Shown piece by piece: positions 6,858-11,371 of a stretch of DNA of 11,371 nt. Origin of the DNA: an uncultured Lachnospiraceae bacterium (lineage in GTDB: Bacteria; Bacillota; Clostridia; Lachnospirales; Lachnospiraceae); assembly GCA_934394615.1 (NCBI GenBank), contig CAKRRJ010000069.1:1-11371 (forward strand), given 5' to 3'. Each line of letters opens with the position of its first letter. Positions within the stretch are counted from its first letter, which is position 1. The notes under the pieces were generated by a model. The model was not told the origin of the DNA. It did no database searches and was given only the letters and a program-made list of their open reading frames with translations. Position numbers and translations under genes: made by a program.

Positions 6858-7832
6858 ATGGCAAAGCAGGTAAAGACAATCGGTGTCCTGACAAGCGGAG
6901 GCGATGCTCCGGGCATGAACGCGGCAATCCGCGCGGTAGTTCGTACTGCGATCAGCAAGGGAATGAAGGTAAAAGGCATCATGCGAGGATATGCAGGACT
7001 TCTTCAGGAAGAAATCGTAGACATGAGCAGCACCGATGTGTCTAATATTATTTTCCGTGGCGGTACCATCCTGTATACAGCAAGATGTATGGAGTTTGTT
7101 ACCCCGGAGGGACAGCAGCTTGGCGCGGATATCTGCCGCAAGCACGGTATCGACGGCATTGTGGTCATTGGCGGTGACGGTTCCTTCCGCGGAGCCGGAA
7201 AGCTGGCAGCCCTTGGAGTAAACACCATCGGTGTTCCGGGAACCATCGATCTGGATATCGCATGTACCGATTACACCATCGGCTTCGATACCGCAGTCAA
7301 CACCGCAATGGAGGCAATCGATAAGGTACGTGATACCTCTACCTCCCACGAGCGCTGCAGTATCATCGAGGTAATGGGACGTAATGCCGGCTACATCGCA
7401 CTGTGGTGCGGTATCGCGAACGGCGCGGAGGACATTCTGCTTCCGGAGCGCTACAACGGCAACGAGCAGGCGCTCATCGACCGCATCATTGAGAACCGTA
7501 AACGCGGCAAGAAGCATAACATCATCATCAACGCAGAGGGCATCGGACATTCCGCTTCCATGGCCCGCCGCATTGAGGCAGCCACCGGCATCGAGACCAG
7601 AGCAACCATTCTGGGCCACATGCAGCGAGGCGGCACCCCGACCTGTAAGGATCGTGTGTACGCGTCCATTATGGGCGCAAGGGCAGCAGAGCTTCTGTGC
7701 GAAGGAAAGAGCAACCGTCTGGTTGCTTACAAGCACGGTGAGTTCGTGGATTTCGACATCCAGGAGGCACTCCAGATGAAGAAGGATATCTCCGAGGAGC
7801 AGTTCGAGATCGCAAAGATGCTGGCAAGATAG
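6858..7832 (+). CDS. pfkA: ATP-dependent 6-phosphofructokinase
   Basis: A 324-aa enzyme of the usual bacterial PfkA length. It phosphorylates fructose 6-phosphate to fructose 1,6-bisphosphate, the committed step of glycolysis, in the cytoplasm, usually as a tetramer. The N-terminal nucleotide-binding loop is GVLTSGGDAPGMNAAIRAV (9-27). GGDGS (105-109) has Gly108, and PGTID (127-131) has Gly128; these two glycines mark ATP-using rather than pyrophosphate-using enzymes. Asp131 is the catalytic base. The substrate-binding segment SHERCSIIEVMGRNAGYIAL is conserved. One departure from the textbook TIDND motif is Leu132 in place of Asn (TIDLD). The ATG at 6858 is preceded by AGGAGG at 6844-6849. 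It sits downstream of dnaE, an order seen in many Clostridia, and ends before a strong hairpin. Confidence 0.96.
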   Translation: MAKQVKTIGVLTSGGDAPGMNAAIRAVVRTAISKGMKVKGIMRGYAGLLQEEIVDMSSTDVSNIIFRGGTILYTARCMEFVTPEGQQLGADICRKHGIDGIVVIGGDGSFRGAGKLAALGVNTIGVPGTIDLDIACTDYTIGFDTAVNTAMEAIDKVRDTSTSHERCSIIEVMGRNAGYIALWCGIANGAEDILLPERYNGNEQALIDRIIENRKRGKKHNIIINAEGIGHSASMARRIEAATGIETRATILGHMQRGGTPTCKDRVYASIMGARAAELLCEGKSNRLVAYKHGEFVDFDIQEALQMKKDISEEQFEIAKMLAR

Positions 7833-7909
7833 AGATAGTTCGAACCGGCAAAATGACATGCGTTCCGGCAATGGAAAGGACTGCATGATACAATCGAACA
7901 TGACACATT

Positions 7910-7945
7910 CGCCCGGCAGCATATCCGCCGGGCGTGTTTCGTGTT
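7910..7945 (+). terminator. Intrinsic terminator after pfkA
   Basis: CGCCCGGC (7910-7917) pairs perfectly with GCCGGGCG (7927-7934), an 8-bp GC-rich stem with a 9-nt loop. It is followed by the T-rich but interrupted stretch TGTTTCGTGTTT. It likely ends the pfkA transcript. It also implies that the next gene, starting at 7982, relies on read-through or on a promoter I could not recognise. Confidence 0.65.
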
Positions 7946-7981
7946 TGTGGATATGAAAACAGATTCAGGAGGACAACGCAG

Positions 7982-8479
7982 ATGAAGGGACAGGACGGAA
8001 ATATCGTTCTTTGTGGTTCTAACAGCTACGAAAAAAAGTATTATTTTAATGAAGAGTTTAACAGCCTCCCGGAGGCAGTAAGAAAGCAGCTTCATGTAAT
8101 GTGTGTCTGGTTCACGGAGGAGTGCGGCGGCATTCTGACCATGGAATTTGAGCCGGACGGTACCCTGGAGTTTAAGCATACCATTTCCGAGTACGACGGC
8201 TACTGCGATGAGATCGGCGCGGACTTAAAGATCAAACAGTACCGCCAGGAGGGACAGGAGTTCTTAAAGGCGCTGGAACTGTACTTTAAGGTATTTTATC
8301 TGGGCGAAGATGCAGAAGAAGTGGCAGAGAGCTACGGCATCGATACAGAGACATTCAAGGCAGGCTTTGCTGAGGATCATTCTGAGGCAGGGGAAACTTA
8401 TGAGCCAGAGGGATATTCCGAAATGGATGGCATCTATCCGGCAGATCTGGATGATACGGGTGAGGGTCCGGAAGAATGA
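7982..8479 (+). CDS. Small acidic protein resembling DUF6145, function unknown
   Basis: A 165-aa protein beginning MKGQDGNIVLCGSNSYEKKYYFNEEF. The opening (VLCG-N-YE-K-Y-N) and the segment MCVWFTEECGGILTMEFEPDGTLEFK resemble, from memory, the DUF6145 family found mainly in Lachnospiraceae. No catalytic motif, signal peptide or membrane segment is visible, so it should be cytoplasmic. The middle is probably mixed beta strands and helices; the last 40 residues are strongly acidic and likely disordered (DDTGEGPEE end). The start ATG 7982 has AGGAGG at 7967-7972. An in-frame start at 7934 would add 16 residues read from the terminator region and is unlikely. The stop overlaps the dusB start as ATGA, so the two are probably translated together. 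Function is not known. Confidence 0.85.
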   Translation: MKGQDGNIVLCGSNSYEKKYYFNEEFNSLPEAVRKQLHVMCVWFTEECGGILTMEFEPDGTLEFKHTISEYDGYCDEIGADLKIKQYRQEGQEFLKALELYFKVFYLGEDAEEVAESYGIDTETFKAGFAEDHSEAGETYEPEGYSEMDGIYPADLDDTGEGPEE

Positions 8480-9444
8480 AGCTGAAAATCGGAAATGTAG
8501 AACTGGACAACAACCTGGTTCTGGCGCCCATGGCGGGGGTTACAGATATGTCTTTCCGCCAGCTGTGCCGGGAACAGGGCTGCGGCCTGCTGGTCACTGA
8601 GATGGTGAGCGCCAAGGCCATCCTTTACAAAAACCGCAACACGAAGGACCTTATGGCCATCGGCGAGGGCGAGCGCCCGGTATCGCTGCAGCTGTTCGGC
8701 TCCGACCCGGAGATCGTGAGTGACATCGCGCATCAGGTGGAGGACGGGCCTTACGACATCATTGATCTGAACATGGGCTGCCCGGTGCCGAAGATTGTGG
8801 GAAATGGTGAGGGTTCCGCCCTCATGAAGAATCCGAAGCTGGTCGAGAAACTCTTATCCGCAATTGTAAAAAAGGTACACAAGCCGGTTACGGTAAAGTT
8901 CCGCAAAGGCTTTGACGATGACCATGTCAACGCCGTGGAGATCGCGAAGATCGCGGAGAGCTGCGGCGTGGCTGCGGTGGCAGTACACGGAAGAACAAGA
9001 GAGCAGTACTATTCCGGCAAGGCGGACTGGGACATCATCCGCCAGGTGAAAGAAGCCGTGAAAATTCCGGTCATCGGAAACGGAGACATCTTTGAGCCGC
9101 AGGACGCGAAGCGGATGTGGGAGGAGACTGGCTGTGACGGCCTGATGATCGGCCGTGGCGCTCGGGGAAACCCATGGCTTTTCCACCGGATCAACCATTA
9201 TTTTGAGACCGGGGAAGTGCTTCCGCCGCCGGGACCGGTGGAGGTCGGTGAGATGATCCTGCGCCACACCCGCATGCATGTGGCCTTAAAGGGTGAGTAC
9301 ATCGGCATGAAGGAGATGCGCAAGCACATCGCGTGGTACACCGCCGGACTTCCACATTCTTCCTCCATCCGCAGGGCGTGCAACATGCTGGAGACGGAAG
9401 AAGAACTGGTGGAGCTGCTGCGGCAGTACCGGATGCTGGCATAG
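8476..9444 (+). CDS. dusB: tRNA-dihydrouridine synthase (DusB type)
   Basis: A 322-aa flavoenzyme that reduces specific uridines in the tRNA D-loop to dihydrouridine using FMN and NADPH. It is a TIM barrel from its start: LAPMAGVTDMSFR (16-28) is the FMN-side opening signature, TEMVSAKA follows, and DLNMGCPVPKI holds the catalytic Cys102. VHGRTREQYYSGKADW and VIGNGDIF are family hallmarks. GCDGLMIGRGARGNPWLF forms the FMN-phosphate loop. The last 80 residues form the helical tRNA-binding domain. Start ATG 8476 overlaps the preceding stop (ATGA), indicating translational coupling; there is no strong separate ribosome binding site. DusB is favoured over other Dus paralogues from the signature spacing and length; the exact uridine targeted cannot be read from sequence. 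Confidence 0.94.
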   Translation: MKLKIGNVELDNNLVLAPMAGVTDMSFRQLCREQGCGLLVTEMVSAKAILYKNRNTKDLMAIGEGERPVSLQLFGSDPEIVSDIAHQVEDGPYDIIDLNMGCPVPKIVGNGEGSALMKNPKLVEKLLSAIVKKVHKPVTVKFRKGFDDDHVNAVEIAKIAESCGVAAVAVHGRTREQYYSGKADWDIIRQVKEAVKIPVIGNGDIFEPQDAKRMWEETGCDGLMIGRGARGNPWLFHRINHYFETGEVLPPPGPVEVGEMILRHTRMHVALKGEYIGMKEMRKHIAWYTAGLPHSSSIRRACNMLETEEELVELLRQYRMLA

Positions 9445-9533
9445 AGAACGGAGTCTGGCAAAGCGGCCGCATCCAGTGTGCAGCATATGCCGGAAACATT
9501 TGGTTTTAAGCGGTTTTCGGGCAGGAACAGCGC

Positions 9534-9562
9534 TTGACAAGGAAAGTGCTTTCAAGTATAAT
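9534..9562 (+). promoter_or_regulatory. Consensus SigA promoter for greA
   Basis: TTGACA (9534-9539), a 17-bp spacer, then TATAAT (9557-9562): both hexamers are perfect. Transcription should begin near 9569, leaving a leader of about 130 nt before greA. A full-consensus promoter suggests strong, largely constitutive initiation, so any control is likely exerted in the leader. Confidence 0.9.
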
Positions 9563-9568
9563 ATTCAG

Positions 9569-9688
9569 AATGTATGACCACGAGTCTCAGAATCTATTTG
9601 AACCCTGTGGTTTCAGGTGCAGAATATAAGCTGCTGCTATGGGTCTTGCGTAGTTACCGTGCAGGCAGCGGCGTAAATAAGGAAGGAA
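9569..9688 (+). promoter_or_regulatory. Structured 5' leader of greA
   Basis: A long untranslated leader with a strong hairpin next to the ribosome binding site: GCTGCTGC and ATGG (9630-9637, 9639-9642) pair with CCGT and GCA-G-GCAGC (9657-9669), about 12 pairs with single-base bulges at T38 and G64 (last two digits) and a 14-nt loop. Upstream, ACCAC (9577-9581) can pair with GTGGT (9607-9611), while CCTG (9604-9607) can instead pair with CAGG (9614-9617). These two choices exclude each other. It matches no riboswitch or T-box I recognise: there is no T-box core and no T tract. It may be a cis-regulatory RNA or simply a stable leader. Confidence 0.5.
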
Positions 9689-9697
9689 ATGAGCATC

Positions 9698-10183
9698 ATG
9701 GCAGATAGCAAGAAACACATTTTAACCTATGCTGGTTTAAAAAAGTATGAGGACGAGTTACAGGATTTAAAGATCCATCGCAGACAGGAAATCGCGCAGA
9801 AGATCAAAGAGGCGCGTGAGCAGGGCGACCTGTCCGAGAACGCTGAGTACGATGCAGCAAAGGACGAGCAGAGAGACATCGAGCTGCGTATCGAGGAGCT
9901 GGAGAAGCTGTTAAAGAACGCAGAGGTTGTAGATGAGGACGAGATCGACTTAGACAAAGTCAGCATTGGCTGCCAGGTAAAGGTTTACGATGTAGACTTC
10001 GACGAGGAGATGGAGTTTAGAATCGTTGGTTCTACCGAGGCAAACAGCCTGCAGAACAAGATTTCCAACGAGTCTCCGGTAGGCGCAGCATTAATCGGCA
10101 AGAGCGTTGGCGATGTTGTAGACGTAGAGACACAGGCCGGCGTACTTCAGTACAAGGTTCTGGAGATCCAGAGAGTATCATAG
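9698..10183 (+). CDS. greA: Transcription elongation factor GreA
   Basis: A 161-aa factor that enters the secondary channel of RNA polymerase and triggers cleavage of backtracked RNA so elongation can resume. Residues 1-75 form the antiparallel coiled coil. The tip contains [13 protein letters not shown], with Asp44 and Glu47 matching the acidic pair that holds the catalytic metal in GreA. The C-terminal half is the FKBP-like domain that binds polymerase ([18 protein letters not shown]...). Two in-frame ATGs compete, 9689 and 9698. I prefer 9698 because the protein then starts [11 protein letters not shown] as in relatives and GGAAGG (9681-9686) is a workable 11 bases upstream; 9689 would add three residues (MSI). 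It is driven by the consensus promoter at 9534 and is followed by lysS after 48 bases without a terminator. Confidence 0.94.
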   Translation: MADSKKHILTYAGLKKYEDELQDLKIHRRQEIAQKIKEAREQGDLSENAEYDAAKDEQRDIELRIEELEKLLKNAEVVDEDEIDLDKVSIGCQVKVYDVDFDEEMEFRIVGSTEANSLQNKISNESPVGAALIGKSVGDVVDVETQAGVLQYKVLEIQRVS

Positions 10184-10231
10184 TCACTAATATTTATTTA
10201 TAGAAGAAAGAAATAAGGAGCAAGGGAAAAG

Positions 10232-11371
10232 ATGGCAGAGCAGCAGAACGCAAAGCAGCAGAATGCGAAGGAGCCGGATCTCAACCAGCTTCTGAAGGTT
10301 CGCCGTGAAAAACTGGCAGAGCTTCAGGCAGCAGGCAAGGACCCGTTCCAGATCACAAAATATGACGTAACCGTACACAGCGAAGACGTAAAGGTAAATT
10401 ACGCAGAGTATGAAGGCAAAGAAGTATCCATCGCAGGACGTATGATGTCCAAGCGTGTTATGGGTAAAGCATCCTTCTGCAATGTTCAGGACTTAAAGGG
10501 CAACATCCAGTGCTACGTGGCACGCGATGACCTGGGTGAGGAGGCATACAAAGACTTCAAGCGCATGGATATCGGCGATATCGTTGGCATCAAGGGTATC
10601 GTATTCACCACCAAGATGGGCGAGATCTCCATCCACGCAACTTCCCTGATCCTGCTCTCCAAGAGCCTGCAGATCCTTCCGGAGAAGTATCACGGTCTGA
10701 CCAACACAGACATGCGTTATCGTCAGCGTTATACCGACCTGATCATGAACGAGGACGTTAAGAAGACTTTCGTAATGCGTTCCCGCATCATCAGCTGCAT
10801 CCGCCGTTACTTAGACGGACAGGGCTTCTTAGAGGTAGAGACCCCGATGCTGGTTGCAAACGCAGGCGGCGCTGCTGCAAGACCGTTTGAGACCCATTAC
10901 AACGCACTGGATGAGGACGTAAAGCTCCGCATTTCCCTGGAGCTCTACTTAAAGAGACTGATCGTAGGCGGTATGGAGCGTGTGTACGAGATCGGCCGTG
11001 TATTCCGTAACGAGGGCCTTGATACCCGTCATAACCCGGAGTTCACCCTCATGGAGCTGTACCAGGCATACACCGACTACTACGGTATGATGGACTTAAC
11101 CGAGAACATGTTCCGCCATATCGCGAACGAGGTTCTTGGCACCACCACCATCCCATACGCAGAGGTTGAGATTGACTTAGGAAAGCCGTTTGAGCGTCTG
11201 ACCATGGTAGATGCGATCAAGAAATATGCAGGAGTTGACTTCGACGAGATCCAGACCACCGAAGAGGCTAAGAAGCTGGCAGATGAGAAGGGCGTTCACT
11301 ACGAAGACCGTCATGTGCGTGGCGATATCATCAACCTCTTCTTCGAAGAGTTCGTAGAAGAAAACCTGATC
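10232..11371 (+). CDS. lysS: Lysyl-tRNA synthetase, class II (3' end beyond the window)
   Basis: The first 380 codons are present; the gene runs off the right edge (bacterial LysS is about 500 aa). It charges tRNA-Lys with lysine. The N-terminal anticodon-binding OB-fold spans about 60-145 (VSIAGRMMSKRVMGKASFCNVQD). Motif 1 lies around 185-206 with the conserved Pro205 in VETPML, and motif 2 is around 250-276 with VYEIGRVFRNEGLDTRHNPEFTLME, whose FRNEG and RHNPEFT residues bind ATP. Motif 3 is not yet reached. The ATG at 10232 is preceded by AAGGAG (10215-10220) and AAGGGA (10222-10227). Spacing from greA is 48 nt with no terminator, so co-transcription with greA is likely. Confidence 0.96.
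   Translation, partial: MAEQQNAKQQNAKEPDLNQLLKVRREKLAELQAAGKDPFQITKYDVTVHSEDVKVNYAEYEGKEVSIAGRMMSKRVMGKASFCNVQDLKGNIQCYVARDDLGEEAYKDFKRMDIGDIVGIKGIVFTTKMGEISIHATSLILLSKSLQILPEKYHGLTNTDMRYRQRYTDLIMNEDVKKTFVMRSRIISCIRRYLDGQGFLEVETPMLVANAGGAAARPFETHYNALDEDVKLRISLELYLKRLIVGGMERVYEIGRVFRNEGLDTRHNPEFTLMELYQAYTDYYGMMDLTENMFRHIANEVLGTTTIPYAEVEIDLGKPFERLTMVDAIKKYAGVDFDEIQTTEEAKKLADEKGVHYEDRHVRGDIINLFFEEFVEENLI
10241..10270 (+). repeat. 15-bp tandem duplication at the lysS N-terminus
   Basis: Two adjacent 15-base units (10241-10255 and 10256-10270) differ at only two third-codon positions and encode QQNAK twice, directly after MAE. It adds five polar residues to a non-conserved N-terminal tail and keeps the frame. 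Confidence 0.8.

Noticed and set aside
7863..7894. Promoter with TACAAT at 7889 for the DUF6145-like gene
   Set aside because: No -35 match at the right distance, and the pfkA terminator lies between it and the gene.
6786..7922. Long antisense open frame of 378 codons opposite pfkA
   Set aside because: It mirrors the whole pfkA gene, shows no protein-family features, and such frames are expected opposite GC-rich codon usage.
9488..9523. Hairpin after dusB as its terminator
   Set aside because: The stem is two 4-bp blocks separated by a G-G mismatch with a long loop and no T tract.

Overview
The window looks like a chromosomal segment of a Gram-positive Clostridia bacterium, most likely Lachnospiraceae. 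The basis is the gene order (HPr/Crh-like gene, dnaE, ATP-type pfkA), a small acidic protein resembling the Lachnospiraceae-restricted DUF6145 family, strong AGGAGG-type ribosome binding sites and a near-perfect SigA promoter. All genes are on the + strand. No taxonomic search was possible.

Layout: (1) 22-279, a Crh-like HPr paralogue with Glu at position 15 in place of the phosphorylatable His, but with Ser46 kept. (2) A terminator-like hairpin at 329-361. (3) dnaE (DNA polymerase III alpha subunit), starting at GTG 391 and split into two exons, 391-2639 and 5515-6733. (4) Between the exons, a full-length group II intron (2640-5514, 2875 bp) in sense orientation. It carries ribozyme domains, a 637-aa reverse transcriptase/maturase with an HNH endonuclease domain, a recognisable domain V and a domain VI. 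Removing it restores an uninterrupted 1155-codon dnaE. (5) pfkA (6858-7832) with its own candidate promoter and an overlapping palindrome, followed by a hairpin terminator (7910-7945). (6) A DUF6145-like gene (7982-8479) overlapping dusB (8476-9444) by ATGA. (7) A consensus promoter (9534-9562) and a structured leader of about 130 nt ahead of greA (9698-10183). (8) The first 380 codons of lysS (10232 to the window edge).

The main event is the intron. It sits in the strongly conserved NKSHAACYAV segment of the polymerase, inside the codon for Lys750, so production of full-length DnaE depends on RNA splicing. Candidate IBS1-EBS1 pairing (6 bp) and a delta contact with the first base of the 3' exon independently support the same splice junctions as the protein reading frame. 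The site lies three codons plus two bases downstream of the classic cyanobacterial DnaE split-intein site, so two unrelated kinds of self-splicing element have settled on nearly the same piece of this gene.

The remaining genes are ordinary core genes: carbon regulation and glycolysis (Crh-like, PfkA), replication (DnaE), tRNA modification (DusB), transcript cleavage (GreA) and lysyl-tRNA synthesis (LysS). I see no CRISPR array, prophage, tRNA or rRNA gene, and no wholly new system. The items most worth a second look are the intron site, the His15Glu Crh-like protein, the palindrome over the pfkA promoter and the greA leader.
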